DNA from: Sulfurisoma sediminicola
GTDB lineage: Bacteria > Pseudomonadota > Gammaproteobacteria > Burkholderiales > Rhodocyclaceae
DNA length: 64,000 nt
Direction: 5' to 3'
NCBI RefSeq assembly: GCF_003865015.1
Contig: NZ_BHVV01000006.1
Location: 434,001 to 498,000, forward strand
Shown here piece by piece: positions 8,996 to 18,859 of this stretch (the stretch's first letter is position 1; each line of letters begins with the position of its first letter). The position numbers were made by a program, and so were the translations under genes. The notes under the pieces are model-generated. The model saw only the letters and a program-made list of their open reading frames with translations. It made no database searches and was not told where the DNA came from.

Positions 8996-9008
8996 AATCC
9001 GCTAGAAT
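8978..9008 (+). promoter_or_regulatory. Weak candidate promoter before lepA
   Basis: TTGAGC (8978-8983) and TAGAAT (9003-9008) are 19 bases apart. The -10 is good and the spacing is long. Any transcript would start near 9015 and meet the hairpin at 9030-9054 at once, so this may form an attenuated leader. Confidence 0.3.
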
Positions 9009-9029
9009 TCAGCCCTCGCAAGCTGCCCC

Positions 9030-9054
9030 AAGGTGCTGAAACGGCACCTTTTTT
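9030..9054 (+). terminator. Intrinsic terminator between the rpoE operon and lepA
   Basis: A perfect 7-bp stem, AAGGTGC (9030-9036) with GCACCTT (9044-9050), closes a 7-base loop and runs into six T residues (9049-9054). It ends 10 bases before the lepA ATG. It should end transcripts from mucD/glutaredoxin and could attenuate transcription into lepA. Confidence 0.85.
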
Positions 9055-9064
9055 GTTTGTCCCG

Positions 9065-10858
9065 ATGGACCATATCCGCAACTTTTCCATTATTGCCCAC
9101 ATCGACCACGGCAAATCGACCCTGGCCGATCGCATCATCCAGCGCTGCGGTGGACTCTCGGACCGTGAAATGGAAGCCCAGGTGCTCGATTCGATGGATC
9201 TCGAGCGCGAGCGCGGCATCACCATCAAGGCGCAGACCGCATCGCTGCAGTACAAGGCGAGGGACGGCAAGGTCTACAACCTCAACCTGATCGACACCCC
9301 GGGCCACGTCGATTTTTCCTACGAGGTCTCGCGTAGCCTGTCGGCCTGCGAAGGTGCGCTGCTGGTGGTCGACGCCTCGCAGGGCGTCGAGGCCCAGACC
9401 GTGGCGAATTGCTACACGGCGATCGAATTGGGCGTCGATGTGGTGCCCGTGCTGAACAAGATCGATTTGCCGGCGGCCGACCCCGACAACGCGCGCCAGG
9501 AAATCGAGGACGTGATCGGCATCGATGCGACCGACGCGATATTGTGCTCGGCGAAATCCGGCCTGGGTGTCGATGATGTGCTGGAAGCTGTCATCAGCCG
9601 CATCCCTCCGCCCAAGGGGGACCCCGCTGCGCCCCTGAAGGCGCTGATCATCGACTCCTGGTTCGACAACTATGTAGGCGTGGTCATGCTGGTGCGCGTC
9701 ATCGACGGCGTGGTGCGTGCCAAGGACCGGATACTGCTGATGTCGACCGGTTCCACGCACCTGTGCGAACAGGTCGGTGTGTTCACACCCAAGTCGCTGG
9801 CGCGGAGCGAATTGCGGGCCGGCGAGGTCGGCTTCGTCATCTCCGGCATCAAGGAACTCCATGCCGCCAAGGTTGGCGACACCGTGACCACGGTTGACCG
9901 TCGCGCGGCTGCGCCGCTGGCGGGGTTCAAGGAAATCAAGCCGCAGGTCTTTGCCGGCCTCTACCCGATCGAAGCCAATCAGTACGATGGATTGCGCGAT
10001 TCGCTGGAAAAGCTGCATCTGAACGATGCGTCGCTGCAATACGAGCCGGAAGTCTCGCAGGCGCTCGGCTTCGGCTTTCGCTGCGGCTTTCTCGGCCTGC
10101 TGCACATGGAGATCGTGCAGGAACGGCTGGAGCGCGAATTCGATCAGGATCTGATCACCACGGCACCCACGGTGGTCTATGAGGTGCTGATGCGCGACGG
10201 CACGCTGATCCAAGTGGAGAATCCTTCCAAACTGCCCGAAACGCAGAAGGTGGAGGAGATTCGCGAGCCGATCATCACCACCAAGATATTCGTGCCTCAG
10301 GACTATCTCGGTGCGGTCATCACCCTGTGCGAAAGCAAGCGCGGCTCGCAGGTGAATATGGCCTACCACGGCCGCCAGGTTCAGCTCACCTACGAGATGC
10401 CGATGGCGGAAGTGGTGATGGATTTCTTCGACAAGCTCAAGTCGGTGTCGCGCGGCTACGCCTCGCTCGACTACGAGTTCAAGGAATACCGCGCCGCCGA
10501 CGTCGTCAAGCTCGACGTGCTGATCAACGGCGAGAAGGTCGATGCCCTGTCGGTGATCGTGCATCGCGCCAACGCGCCGTATCGTGGCCGCGAGCTGGCG
10601 GCCAAGATGCGCGAGCTGATCCCGCGCCAGATGTACGACGTCGCCATCCAGGCCGCCATTGGTTCGACCATCGTCGCCCGCGAGAACGTCAAGGCCATGC
10701 GCAAGGACGTGCTGGCCAAGTGCTACGGCGGCGACATCACACGCAAGAAGAAGCTGCTGGAGAAGCAGAAGGCCGGCAAGAAGCGCATGAAACAGGTCGG
10801 CCGTGTCGAGATCCCGCAGGATGCCTTCCTCGCCGTTCTGAGAGTCGGCGACAAGTAG
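9065..10858 (+). CDS. lepA: Elongation factor 4 (LepA)
   Basis: The 597-residue ribosome-associated translational GTPase affects initiation and elongation under stress. The G domain shows H-I-D-H-G-K-S-T (G1), D-T-P-G-H (G3) and N-K-I-D (G4). The LepA-specific C-terminus ends with [20 protein letters not shown] 9065 gives [10 protein letters not shown], matching the family. The start lies directly after a terminator T-run and has no Shine-Dalgarno. It precedes lepB, the most common arrangement. Confidence 0.97.
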   Translation: MDHIRNFSIIAHIDHGKSTLADRIIQRCGGLSDREMEAQVLDSMDLERERGITIKAQTASLQYKARDGKVYNLNLIDTPGHVDFSYEVSRSLSACEGALLVVDASQGVEAQTVANCYTAIELGVDVVPVLNKIDLPAADPDNARQEIEDVIGIDATDAILCSAKSGLGVDDVLEAVISRIPPPKGDPAAPLKALIIDSWFDNYVGVVMLVRVIDGVVRAKDRILLMSTGSTHLCEQVGVFTPKSLARSELRAGEVGFVISGIKELHAAKVGDTVTTVDRRAAAPLAGFKEIKPQVFAGLYPIEANQYDGLRDSLEKLHLNDASLQYEPEVSQALGFGFRCGFLGLLHMEIVQERLEREFDQDLITTAPTVVYEVLMRDGTLIQVENPSKLPETQKVEEIREPIITTKIFVPQDYLGAVITLCESKRGSQVNMAYHGRQVQLTYEMPMAEVVMDFFDKLKSVSRGYASLDYEFKEYRAADVVKLDVLINGEKVDALSVIVHRANAPYRGRELAAKMRELIPRQMYDVAIQAAIGSTIVARENVKAMRKDVLAKCYGGDITRKKKLLEKQKAGKKRMKQVGRVEIPQDAFLAVLRVGDK

Positions 10859-10877
10859 CGACAAGCAAGGAAACCCC

Positions 10878-11666
10878 GTGAACTTCGCCCTGATCCTGTT
10901 TTTGTTGACCATCGCCACCGGCGTGCTGTGGCTGGCCGATCGCTACGTCTTCCGCAAGAAACGTTTGCCCGATGCCAAGGAGCCGGTCTGGGTCGAGTAC
11001 GGCGCCAGCTTCTTCCCGGTGATCCTCATCGTATTCTTCCTGCGCTCCTTTCTGGCCGAGCCGTTCAAGATTCCCTCGGGCTCGATGATCCCGACGCTGC
11101 TGGTCGGCGACTTCATCCTGGTCAACAAATACACCTACGGCATCCGCCTGCCGGTCATCAACAAGAAGATCGTCGAGCTGAACTCGCCGCAGCGCGGGGA
11201 CGTCGTCGTCTTCCGTTATCCGGTCGATCCCTCGCTCGACTACATCAAGCGCATTGTCGGCCTCCCCGGCGACAAGGTCGCCTGGCAGAACAAGCGGCTC
11301 ACCATCAACGGCCAGCCGATGGCGATCAAGCGCGGCGGCGACTATCTCGACAAGGAGCGCCTCTTCTATACGCCTCGCTATATCGAGCAGCTTGGCCCGG
11401 TGGCGCACGACACGCTGATCGAGGACGATGCGCCGCCATTCATCTCGCATGCCCTGGCGTTCCCGTTCCGCGACAAATGTATCTACAATAGCGAGGGCGT
11501 CATATGCGAGGTTCCGCCGGGGCACTACTTCGCCATGGGCGACAACCGCGACAACTCCCAGGACAGCAGGGTCTGGGGTTTCGTTCCGGACGAGAACCTG
11601 GTCGGCAAGGCCTTCTTCATCTGGTTCAACTTCAGCGATCTCAAGCGCATCGGTTCATTCAAGTAG
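10878..11666 (+). CDS. lepB: Signal peptidase I
   Basis: The 262-residue inner membrane protease removes signal peptides from exported proteins. An N-terminal helix (residues 2-24) and a second hydrophobic segment (about 46-60) precede the catalytic Ser69 in [10 protein letters not shown]. The general base Lys124 is in [12 protein letters not shown], and [11 protein letters not shown] closes the fold. The GTG start at 10878 has AAGGAAA upstream. It lies 19 bases after lepA. Confidence 0.96.
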   Translation: MNFALILFLLTIATGVLWLADRYVFRKKRLPDAKEPVWVEYGASFFPVILIVFFLRSFLAEPFKIPSGSMIPTLLVGDFILVNKYTYGIRLPVINKKIVELNSPQRGDVVVFRYPVDPSLDYIKRIVGLPGDKVAWQNKRLTINGQPMAIKRGGDYLDKERLFYTPRYIEQLGPVAHDTLIEDDAPPFISHALAFPFRDKCIYNSEGVICEVPPGHYFAMGDNRDNSQDSRVWGFVPDENLVGKAFFIWFNFSDLKRIGSFK

Positions 11667-11674
11667 GGGACAGC

Positions 11675-12031
11675 ATGAAAAGGCAACGTGGCGTCAGTCT
11701 TTCCGGCCTGTTGATGGGAATCGCGATCATCATTCCGGCTGCCCTATTGGGCATGAAAGTCACGCCGTCGGTGATCGAGTACTACAAGATTCTCAAAGCG
11801 GCGAAGACGGTCGGGAAGGACAGCGCATTGCAGAGTGCCAGCGTCCCCGACATTCGCAAGGCGTTCGACAAGCACGCAGAAATCGACAACTTCAAGAAGA
11901 TTACCTCTCAGGACATCGAAGTCACCAAGGAAGGAGGACAACTCGTTGTTTCCTTCGCCTATCAGGACAAGATCCCTCTGTTTGCCAACGTCAGTCTGGT
12001 CATGGATTACGAGGGCAGTTCGCTCAAGTGA
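11675..12031 (+). CDS. DUF4845 membrane-anchored protein
   Basis: The 118-residue protein has one N-terminal membrane helix with a pilin-like start ([14 protein letters not shown]) and a short periplasmic domain. Proteins of this type (DUF4845) regularly sit between lepB and rnc in betaproteobacteria and have no assigned function. It starts 8 bases after lepB with GGGGA upstream. Its stop overlaps the GTG of rnc. Confidence 0.85.
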   Translation: MKRQRGVSLSGLLMGIAIIIPAALLGMKVTPSVIEYYKILKAAKTVGKDSALQSASVPDIRKAFDKHAEIDNFKKITSQDIEVTKEGGQLVVSFAYQDKIPLFANVSLVMDYEGSSLK

Positions 12032-12702
12032 GTCATATGGGTCGTCTTGAAACGGCCCTGGGGCATCAGTTCGGCAATGCCGATCTGCTGCGGCAGGCAC
12101 TGACCCACCGCAGTCATAGTTCGCCGCACAACGAACGGCTCGAGTTCCTTGGCGACGCGGTGCTCAATTGCGTCGTCGCGTCCCTCTTGTACCGGCGATT
12201 CGGCGATCTCCGTGAAGGGGATCTGTCACGGCAGCGCGCCAATCTGGTGCGGCAGGAGGCGCTGGCACAGGTCGCGCAAGGTCTGAGCCTGGGCGACCAT
12301 CTGCGCTTGGGCGAGGGGGAACTGAAGAGCGGAGGCTTCCGCCGCCCCTCTATCCTGGCAGACGCCCTCGAGGCCATCATCGGTGCCATCTTTCTCGACG
12401 CCGGATTCGACGCGGCCCGTTCCGTGATCGAGCGGCTGCTGAGTTCGCTGCTCGAGCAACTCGACCCAAGTGACTCCGGCAAGGATCCGAAGACGGCCCT
12501 TCAGGAGTTTCTCCAGGCGCAGCGGCAACCGTTGCCGCAATATGCGCTGCTGACCACGCGTGGCGAGGCCCATGCGCAGGAGTTCGAGATCGAGTGCGCC
12601 ATTGCCTCACTCGGCGTTCGTGCGCTGGGCATCGGCAGCAGCCGGCGCGCCGCGGAGCAGGCCGCGGCCCGCGAGGCCTTGCGCCTGCTGTCGGGGAAGT
12701 AA
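12028..12702 (+). CDS. rnc: Ribonuclease III
   Basis: The 224-residue double-strand-specific endonuclease processes rRNA precursors and structured mRNAs. The signature [12 protein letters not shown] and the second acidic site [10 protein letters not shown] form the Mg-dependent active site. A C-terminal dsRNA-binding domain (about residues 150-222) ends with [11 protein letters not shown]. The GTG at 12028 overlaps the previous stop (GTGA). An ATG at 12037 would give 221 residues and is equally possible. Confidence 0.95.
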   Translation: MSHMGRLETALGHQFGNADLLRQALTHRSHSSPHNERLEFLGDAVLNCVVASLLYRRFGDLREGDLSRQRANLVRQEALAQVAQGLSLGDHLRLGEGELKSGGFRRPSILADALEAIIGAIFLDAGFDAARSVIERLLSSLLEQLDPSDSGKDPKTALQEFLQAQRQPLPQYALLTTRGEAHAQEFEIECAIASLGVRALGIGSSRRAAEQAAAREALRLLSGK

Positions 12703-12709
12703 TGCGGTC

Positions 12710-13600
12710 ATGAGCGAAACGAGCTTTCGTTGCGGCACGCTGGCCGTGATCGGCCGGCCCAATGTCGGCAAGTCCACCCTGACCAACCGACTCGTCGGCG
12801 CCAAGGTCAGCATCACCTCGAAGAAGGCGCAGACGACGCGCCACCGCATTCACGGCATCCTCACCACCGACGCCTGCCAGTACATCTTCGTCGATACGCC
12901 CGGTTTCCAGACGGCGCACCGCAACGCGCTCAACCGCATCATGAACCGCAGCGTGACCCAGGCGCTGGCGGACGTGGACGTCGTGCTGTTCGTCATCGAG
13001 GCAGGGCGCTGGGGGCCGGGCGAGAAGGAAATCCTCAGGTTGCTGCCGTCCGACCGCAAGGTGCTGCTGGTGATCAACAAGATCGACCGATTGGCCGACA
13101 AGTCGCGCCTGCTGCCCTTTATCGACAGCGTCAGCCGCGAATACGACTTCGCCGAAATCATTCCCCTGAGCGCCGAGAAGGGGCACGGAACCGCCGAACT
13201 GCTGGCGACGGCCGGGAAGTACCTGCCGGAGTCGCCGCCATTCTTCGACGCCGACGACATCACCGACCGTTCAGAACGCTTTCTCGCCGCAGAACTGCTG
13301 CGCGAAAAGCTGTTCCGCAACCTCGGCGAAGAGTTGCCCTACGGCCTGACAGTCGAGATCGAGAAGTTCGAGGAGGAGGGCGCCTTGCGCCGCATCTATG
13401 CCGCCATCGTCGTCGACCGCGAGGGTTACAAGGCCATCGTCATCGGCAAGGGCGGCGAACGCCTCAAGCGCATCTCGAGCGATGCTCGCGCCGACATGGA
13501 GCGCCTCTTCGGTGGCAAGGTCTGGCTCGAGACCTGGGTCAAGGTCAAGGGCGGCTGGGCCGACGACGAACGCGCGCTGAAGTCGCTGGGCTACGAATGA
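12710..13600 (+). CDS. era: GTPase Era
   Basis: The 296-residue GTPase binds the 3' end of 16S rRNA and assists 30S ribosome maturation. The G domain has G-R-P-N-V-G-K-S (residues 15-22), D-T-P-G-F and N-K-I-D. The C-terminal KH domain contains Y-K-A-I-V-I-G-K-G-G-E-R-L-K. It starts seven bases after rnc, a conserved pairing, and overlaps recO by four bases (ATGA). Confidence 0.97.
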   Translation: MSETSFRCGTLAVIGRPNVGKSTLTNRLVGAKVSITSKKAQTTRHRIHGILTTDACQYIFVDTPGFQTAHRNALNRIMNRSVTQALADVDVVLFVIEAGRWGPGEKEILRLLPSDRKVLLVINKIDRLADKSRLLPFIDSVSREYDFAEIIPLSAEKGHGTAELLATAGKYLPESPPFFDADDITDRSERFLAAELLREKLFRNLGEELPYGLTVEIEKFEEEGALRRIYAAIVVDREGYKAIVIGKGGERLKRISSDARADMERLFGGKVWLETWVKVKGGWADDERALKSLGYE

Positions 13601-14313
13601 CCGTGCGTCAGCGGGTCGACGGCGCACAGGCCTTCCTCCTGCACGCCCACCCCTATAGCGAGACCAGCCTGATCATCGACGTGTTTGCGCGCGACCATGG
13701 CCGCTTGGCGCTGCTGGCGCGTGGCGCCAGGCGTCCACGTTCGGCCCTGCGCGGCGTCCTGCTCGCCTTCCAGCCGCTGGAACTCGGCTGGCACGGCGGC
13801 GGCGAGGTCAAGACCCTGGCCAAGGCCGAATGGATGGGCGGGCTGCCGTTGCCGAGCGGCCGCAGCCTGCTGCTCGGCTATTACCTGAATGAGCTGCTGC
13901 TCAAGCTGCTGCCGCGCGAGGATGCCCATCCGGCGCTGTTCGACATCTACGCGGCGACGCTGGGCGTTCTGGCGACCGATGCCGATGTCAGCGAACTGCG
14001 CCGCTTCGAGAAGGCGCTGCTGCGGGAACTCGGTTATGGGCTGAGCCTGGAGCGTGATGCCGTCAGCGGCCAGCCCCTGCGGCCCGAGGAGCGCTACGTC
14101 TATCAGATCGAGCGCGGCGCCGTTGCGGCGGGCGAGAGCAGCGAGGCGATCACTTATCGCGGCAAGACCCTGCTCGACATTGCCGTCGACGACTATCGCG
14201 ATCCGCGAACGGCGGTCGAAAGCAAGCAACTGATGCGACAATTGTTCGGCCATTATCTCGGTGGCCAGGCGCTGCAGTCTCGGCGCGTCTTCATGGAGTT
14301 GAACGAGCTGTGA
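13597..14313 (+). CDS. recO: DNA repair protein RecO
   Basis: The 238-residue protein helps load RecA on SSB-coated single-stranded DNA in the RecFOR pathway. The N-terminal OB fold shows [18 protein letters not shown] and A-R-G-A-R-R-P-R-S. The C-terminal part is helical. No zinc-finger cysteines are present, as in many proteobacterial RecO proteins. It overlaps era by four bases and pdxJ by four (GTGA). Confidence 0.93.
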   Translation: MTVRQRVDGAQAFLLHAHPYSETSLIIDVFARDHGRLALLARGARRPRSALRGVLLAFQPLELGWHGGGEVKTLAKAEWMGGLPLPSGRSLLLGYYLNELLLKLLPREDAHPALFDIYAATLGVLATDADVSELRRFEKALLRELGYGLSLERDAVSGQPLRPEERYVYQIERGAVAAGESSEAITYRGKTLLDIAVDDYRDPRTAVESKQLMRQLFGHYLGGQALQSRRVFMELNEL

Positions 14314-15038
14314 TCGAACTCGGTGTCAATATCGACCACGTCGCGACCCTGCGCCAGGCTCGCGGCACTGCCTACCCGGATCCAATCCAGGCCGCCTTGC
14401 TGGCCGAGCAGGCCGGCGCAGACGCGATCACGCTGCATTTGCGCGAGGACAGGCGGCACATCCAGGACCGTGACGTCGAGGTCCTGCGCGGCCGCCTGAC
14501 GACGCGGATGAATCTCGAGTGCGCCGTCACCGATGAAATGATCGAAATCGCCTGCCGCATTCGTCCGCACGATGCCTGCCTTGTGCCGGAAAAGCGCGAG
14601 GAATTGACGACCGAGGGGGGGCTCGAGGTCGCCGGGGCCTTCGAGCGCGTGCGGCATGCGACGCAGCGGTTGGCGTTGGCCGGTGTCCGCGTTTCGCTTT
14701 TCATCGACGCCGATCCGGCGCAGATCGAGGCCGCAAAGGAGGTCGGCGCGCCGGTGATCGAAATTCACACGGGGCACTACGCCGACCTGGCCGGTGAGGC
14801 CGCAGCGCACGAACTCGAACGCATCCGCGCGGCCGTGGTGCGCGGTACCCGCATCGGCCTCAAGGTCAATGCCGGCCACGGCCTCAACTTCGCCAATGTC
14901 GGGCCGATCGCCGCGATGCCCGAGATCGCCGAGCTCAACATCGGCCATGCCCTCGTCGCCGACGCCATCTTCATGGGCTGGCAGAACGCCATCCGCGAGA
15001 TGAAGCGGCTCATGCTCGAGGCGCGGCAGCGCGGATGA
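14310..15038 (+). CDS. pdxJ: Pyridoxine 5'-phosphate synthase
   Basis: The 242-residue TIM-barrel enzyme condenses 3-amino-2-oxopropyl phosphate with 1-deoxy-D-xylulose 5-phosphate in vitamin B6 synthesis. It begins with the hallmark [16 protein letters not shown], then [13 protein letters not shown] (active-site His pair) and N-A-G-H-G-L-N. The GTG start overlaps the recO stop. recO-pdxJ-acpS is a conserved operon order. Confidence 0.97.
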   Translation: MIELGVNIDHVATLRQARGTAYPDPIQAALLAEQAGADAITLHLREDRRHIQDRDVEVLRGRLTTRMNLECAVTDEMIEIACRIRPHDACLVPEKREELTTEGGLEVAGAFERVRHATQRLALAGVRVSLFIDADPAQIEAAKEVGAPVIEIHTGHYADLAGEAAAHELERIRAAVVRGTRIGLKVNAGHGLNFANVGPIAAMPEIAELNIGHALVADAIFMGWQNAIREMKRLMLEARQRG

Positions 15039-15048
15039 GGTCAAGGCC

Positions 15049-15426
15049 GTGATCTTCGGCATCGGCACCGACATCGTCGCCGTCGCGCGCATGGCCGACC
15101 TGTGGGCGAGTCACGGCGAGCGGGCGCTGGAGAAGCTGCTGGGGCCCGGCGAGCGCGCGGCCTGCCGCGCGGCCGGCGATCCGGCCCGCTTCCTCGCCAA
15201 GCGCTTCGCCGCCAAGGAGGCGCTGGGCAAGGCCTGCGGCATCGGCATCCGTGCGCCGGTGCTGCTGCCCCGCATGGAGATCACTCATGACGCCGCCGGC
15301 AAACCGCATTTCGTCTTCCTGCCGCCGCTCGCCTCTTGGATGCAGGAGCGCGGCCTGACTGCCCACCTTTCGATCAGCGACGAGGCGGATGCCGCCGTCG
15401 CCTTCGTCATACTGGAGCAACGATGA
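15049..15426 (+). CDS. acpS: Holo-ACP synthase
   Basis: The 125-residue enzyme transfers 4'-phosphopantetheine from CoA to Ser37 of ACP. It has G-I-G-T-D-I-V-A-V-A-R (Mg-binding Asp) and R-F-L-A-K-R-F-A-A-K-E-A-L-G-K-A (Mg-binding Glu). Start GTG 15049 follows pdxJ by 10 bases. The stop overlaps the nagZ ATG. Its substrate acpP is at 88-324. Confidence 0.95.
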   Translation: MIFGIGTDIVAVARMADLWASHGERALEKLLGPGERAACRAAGDPARFLAKRFAAKEALGKACGIGIRAPVLLPRMEITHDAAGKPHFVFLPPLASWMQERGLTAHLSISDEADAAVAFVILEQR

Positions 15427-16460
15427 CACCTCTCGGACCCCTGATGATCGACATCGCCGGCAAGGCGCTGACGGAACTCGACCGCAGCCGCATGCGCGAT
15501 TCCCGTGTCGGTGGCGTGATCCTGTTCACCCGCAACTACGACTCGCCGGAACAGCTACAGGGGTTGTGCGAGGAGATCCACGCGCTGCGCCAACCGCGAT
15601 TGCTGATCGCGATCGATCACGAGGGTGGCCGGGTGCAGCGCTTCCGCGAGGGCTTCGCCGCCTTGCCGGCGATGCATGCGCTGGGCGAATGGTGGGACAA
15701 GATGCCGCGGGCGGCGGTCGAATCGGCGCGCGCGATCGGCTACCTGCTCGCCGCCGAACTGCGTGCGCGCGGCGTCGATCTGTCATTCACGCCCGTGCTC
15801 GACCTCGACTGGGGCACGAGCGGCGTGATCGGCAATCGCGCCTTCCATCGCGATCCCGCGGCGGTGATCGCACTCGCCGGCGGCCTGATCGCCGGCATGC
15901 GCGATGCCGGCATGGCCTGTTGCGGCAAGCACTTTCCCGGCCATGGCTGGGTGACCGCCGACTCGCATGTCGCCATTCCCGTCGACGAGCGCACGCTCGA
16001 GGAGATGGCGCCCGACCTCGAGCCCTATCGCCGGCTCAAGCTCGACGCCGTGATGCCGGCGCACGTGATCTATCCCAAGGTCGATGCGCGGCCGGCCGGG
16101 TTTTCGCCGGTGTGGATCGCCAAGCTGCGCAAGGAGTTCGGCTTCGACGGCGTGATCTTCAGCGACGACCTGTCGATGGAGGGCGCCAGCGTGGCCGGCG
16201 GCATCGTCGAGCGCGTTGAGGCCGCAGCGAGCGCCGGCGTCGACATGCTGCTGGTCTGCAACGCGCCGGACAAGGTCGGCGAAGTGCTGGAGCGCTGGCA
16301 GCCGGTGGCGGACCCCGTGCGGGCGGCGCGGATCGCCCGGCTGCTGCCGGATAAGCCGGCCATGGCCTGGGCCGACCTGCGCGACGACATCACCTGCCGC
16401 GCCGGCCACCAGGTCATTGCGCGCCTGGCCGGCATCGTGCCCGGCCCGGGGCTGGGCTAG
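15423..16460 (+). CDS. nagZ: Beta-N-acetylhexosaminidase (murein recycling)
   Basis: The 345-residue cytoplasmic glycoside hydrolase family 3 enzyme removes N-acetylglucosamine from recycled anhydro-muropeptides. The catalytic loop K-H-F-P-G-H-G-W-V-T-A-D-S-H and nucleophile Asp in F-S-D-D-L-S-M are present, with I-A-I-D-H-E-G-G-R-V-Q-R at the N-terminal side. ATG 15423 overlaps acpS (ATGA). It is the last gene of the lepA-nagZ run and is followed by a strong hairpin shared with efp. Confidence 0.95.
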   Translation: MTPLGPLMIDIAGKALTELDRSRMRDSRVGGVILFTRNYDSPEQLQGLCEEIHALRQPRLLIAIDHEGGRVQRFREGFAALPAMHALGEWWDKMPRAAVESARAIGYLLAAELRARGVDLSFTPVLDLDWGTSGVIGNRAFHRDPAAVIALAGGLIAGMRDAGMACCGKHFPGHGWVTADSHVAIPVDERTLEEMAPDLEPYRRLKLDAVMPAHVIYPKVDARPAGFSPVWIAKLRKEFGFDGVIFSDDLSMEGASVAGGIVERVEAAASAGVDMLLVCNAPDKVGEVLERWQPVADPVRAARIARLLPDKPAMAWADLRDDITCRAGHQVIARLAGIVPGPGLG

Positions 16461-16481
16461 GAACTCGCCGCAGAAATGCAA

Positions 16482-16503
16482 AGGGGCGGCCGCAGCCGCC
16501 CCT
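16482..16503. terminator. Bidirectional hairpin between convergent nagZ and efp
   Basis: AGGGGCGGC (16482-16490) and GCCGCCCCT (16495-16503) form a perfect 9-bp GC-rich stem with a 4-base loop, in the short gap between the nagZ stop and the efp stop. There is no long T-run on either side, so it is a strong hairpin but not a textbook terminator. Confidence 0.6.
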
Positions 16504-16524
16504 CGTGTCGCCAGGCCTTGTGGC

Positions 16525-17085
16525 TTACTTGACGCGGTTCTTGTACTCGCCGGTGCGGGTGTCGATCTCGATCTTGTCGCCGGTGGCGACGAAGATCGGA
16601 ACCATCACTTCGAGACCACTGGGTTTGATGCGGGCGGGCTTCAGCACCTTGCCGGAAGTGTCGCCCTTGACGGCGGGCTCGGTGTATTCGACTTCGCGCA
16701 CGACGCTGTTCGGCATCTCGACGGAAATCGCCTTGCCGTCGTAGAACACGACCTCGACCGGCATGCCATCGTCAAGATAGCTGACGGCATCGCCCATGTT
16801 CTCGGCCTCGACCTCGTACTGGTTGTAGTCGGCGTCCACGAACACGTACATCGGGTCGGCGAAGTAGGAATAGGTGCATTCCTTGCGCTCGGGCACGACC
16901 TGCTCGAACTTGTCGTCGGCCTTGTAGACGGCCTCGGAGTTGTTGCCGGTGAGCAAGTTCTTGAACTTCATCTTGACCACGGCCGAACTGCGGCCACCCT
17001 TGTTGTACTCGGCTTTCTGGATCACCAGCGGGTCGTTACCGACCATGATGACGTTGCCGACGCGGAGTTCCTGAGCGGTTTTCAT
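16525..17085 (-). CDS. efp: Elongation factor P, EarP-modified type
   Basis: The 186-residue protein relieves ribosome stalling at polyproline stretches. Its domain I loop has Arg at position 32 (N-K-G-G-R-S-S-A), the residue that is rhamnosylated in EF-Ps paired with EarP, rather than the lysine modified by EpmA/EpmB. The EarP gene lies just upstream in the same direction, as expected. ATG 17085 gives [10 protein letters not shown] and the standard length. Confidence 0.97.
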   Translation of the reverse strand: MKTAQELRVGNVIMVGNDPLVIQKAEYNKGGRSSAVVKMKFKNLLTGNNSEAVYKADDKFEQVVPERKECTYSYFADPMYVFVDADYNQYEVEAENMGDAVSYLDDGMPVEVVFYDGKAISVEMPNSVVREVEYTEPAVKGDTSGKVLKPARIKPSGLEVMVPIFVATGDKIEIDTRTGEYKNRVK

Positions 17086-17132
17086 GGTGTGTTGCCTCGG
17101 TTCCCCCAAGGGGGCAAATTGGAAAACCGCGC

Positions 17133-17138
17133 ATTATA
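17133..17138 (-). promoter_or_regulatory. Possible -10 element for efp
   Basis: On the - strand TATAAT overlaps the earP stop codon, 48 bases from the efp ATG. I see no convincing -35. The gap also carries a CCCCC-AA-GGGGG palindrome at 17103-17114. A separate efp promoter would fit its higher demand compared with earP. Confidence 0.3.
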
Positions 17139-18213
17139 TTCGGGTTTCGCAGAATTCCGCCAGGTTTCCGGCCAAGTCGCCCTGATTCCGCAACTGCGCC
17201 GCCCAGGTTCGAGCATGGGTCGCCAGTGCCGGCAGCACGGCGCGGAACGCCGGCCAGGCAGCGCCCGCATCACCCATGCCATTCCATGACCGCCAGAATT
17301 GCGCCACGCCTGAAGACGTTGGCCCGTCGAGTCCTTCGCTGTACAGATTGAGGAAGGCATCGAGCTTGCCGTGATGGACATTGTCGGCCTGCGGATATAT
17401 CTGCCAGGCGAAAGGCCGCTCGGCCCACTGCGCCCGCACGAAGGAGTCCTCGCCACGGACGAAATTGACGTCGCAGCCGGCGAGCACGGCATCGTATTCC
17501 GGCTGGGCCACGAAAGGCAGGGCACACAGCCTCAGGCTGCCGCACCTCGCTTCTGCGCCGGCAGCGAACGCTGCGCCGAGCCAGGCTTCGACCTGGCGGC
17601 GCGGCAGGCCTTCGGCCACGCGGCATTCCAGCGGTTCCTTGCCGGCGGCCCAGGCGTCGAGCAGGCGGGGCAGGGCCGGGTTGTCGTAGCAGAACAGCGA
17701 GATGGTCAGGGGACTTCGAAAAGTCGGCGCTGGCGGCACGGTGAGAGAGCGTTCGCGGATCAGGCCGCCGGTGCCGGCAGTGAAGCCGGGAAAGAAGAAA
17801 TGCTTGATCAGCGGCAGGCGTGGATGCGGCGAACCAAGGCCGTGGCAGCCGGTGACCCAAGCCTCGGCCGAGAGGTATTCGAGGTTGATCCACACCGGTG
17901 GCCGCGTCTGCCCGGCCATGGCGGTCGCGTAAGCGGGCGGCAGTTCGCAGGCGAAGGCCTCGATCACCACCTGCGCCGGCGTTGTGGCGGGGAACGTCGC
18001 GTTCCAGCGGCGGATTTCCACGCCATCGACCGTCTGTTGTTCCTGCAGCGGATCGATACCCGGCCGCAACAACGCCAGCGGCGCCGTGTCGTCGATCCAC
18101 AGCCGCATCGTCCAGCCACGCTCTGCCGCGAGCTGGCGGGCGAGCCGCCAGCAGACGCCGGCATCGCCGAGATTGTCGACGACGGCGCAGAAGAGATCGC
18201 AGGAAACGGGCAT
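17134..18213 (-). CDS. earP: EF-P arginine rhamnosyltransferase
   Basis: The 359-residue GT-B enzyme transfers rhamnose from dTDP-L-rhamnose to Arg32 of EF-P. The catalytic aspartates match the family numbering: Asp13 and Asp17 in V-V-D-N-L-G-D-A-G-V-C-W-R-L-A-R. Nucleotide-sugar contacts are in F-V-R-G-E-D-S-F-V-R-A-Q-W (Glu255, Asp256). It ends 48 bases upstream of efp, its substrate gene. The start at 18213 is only 16 bases from the divergent udg start. Confidence 0.95.
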   Translation of the reverse strand: MPVSCDLFCAVVDNLGDAGVCWRLARQLAAERGWTMRLWIDDTAPLALLRPGIDPLQEQQTVDGVEIRRWNATFPATTPAQVVIEAFACELPPAYATAMAGQTRPPVWINLEYLSAEAWVTGCHGLGSPHPRLPLIKHFFFPGFTAGTGGLIRERSLTVPPAPTFRSPLTISLFCYDNPALPRLLDAWAAGKEPLECRVAEGLPRRQVEAWLGAAFAAGAEARCGSLRLCALPFVAQPEYDAVLAGCDVNFVRGEDSFVRAQWAERPFAWQIYPQADNVHHGKLDAFLNLYSEGLDGPTSSGVAQFWRSWNGMGDAGAAWPAFRAVLPALATHARTWAAQLRNQGDLAGNLAEFCETRI

Positions 18214-18229
18214 GCGGTATCCTAGCCGA

Positions 18230-18859
18230 ATGCTCGAAGAATGCACCGTCTGTCCGCGCCTGTCTGGATTCCTGGTCGAAGTCCGCGGTGCAAATCCCGG
18301 CTATTTCGCCCGCCCCGTGCCGCCCTTCGGCGACCCGCATGCGCGGCTGCTGATCGTCGGCCTCGCCCCCGGCATGCATGGCGCCAACCGCACCGGACGG
18401 CCCTTTACCGGCGACTACGCCGGCATCCTGCTCTACGAGACGTTGCACCGCTTCGGCTTCGGTTCCCGGCCGGTTTCCGAGGCGGCCGACGACGATCTCC
18501 TGCTCAGCGACTGCCGCATCACCAATGCGGTCAAGTGCCTGCCGCCCGCAAACAAGCCCGAGCCGGCCGAGATCCGCGCCTGTAATCAATATCTCGCGGC
18601 GGAATTGGCGACCGCGCCCGATGTTCGTGTGATCCTGGCGCTGGGGCAGGTGGCGCACAAGGCGGTGCTGATGGCGACGGGGTTGAAGCAGGCGGCGCTG
18701 CCCTTCGCCCATGGTGCGCGCCATGTCCTTCCCGACGGCAGGCTGTTGATCGATTCCTACCACTGCAGCCGCTACAACACGCAGACGCGGCGCCTCACCT
18801 GCGCCGGCTTCCACGATGTCTTCCAAGCCATCCGCGACGAACTCGACCGCTGCGTTTGA
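18230..18859 (+). CDS. Uracil-DNA glycosylase, family 4/5 type with Fe-S cysteines
   Basis: The 209-residue protein removes uracil or other deaminated bases from DNA. The motif G-L-A-P-G-M-H-G-A-N-R-T-G-R-P-F-T-G-D and the late Y-H-C-S-R-Y-N-T-Q-T-R-R-L-T fit the UDGb (family 5) group more than family 4. Cys residues in E-C-T-V-C-P-R-L are likely Fe-S cluster ligands. ATG 18230 is preferred. ATG 18212 would add six residues and overlap the earP start. It overlaps uvrC by 44 bases, linking two base-damage repair genes. Confidence 0.88.
   Translation: MLEECTVCPRLSGFLVEVRGANPGYFARPVPPFGDPHARLLIVGLAPGMHGANRTGRPFTGDYAGILLYETLHRFGFGSRPVSEAADDDLLLSDCRITNAVKCLPPANKPEPAEIRACNQYLAAELATAPDVRVILALGQVAHKAVLMATGLKQAALPFAHGARHVLPDGRLLIDSYHCSRYNTQTRRLTCAGFHDVFQAIRDELDRCV

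Noticed and set aside
17101-17115. CCCCC-AA-GGGGG palindrome before efp as a terminator of earP
   Set aside because: The stem is short, the loop is two bases and no T-run follows on the - strand.
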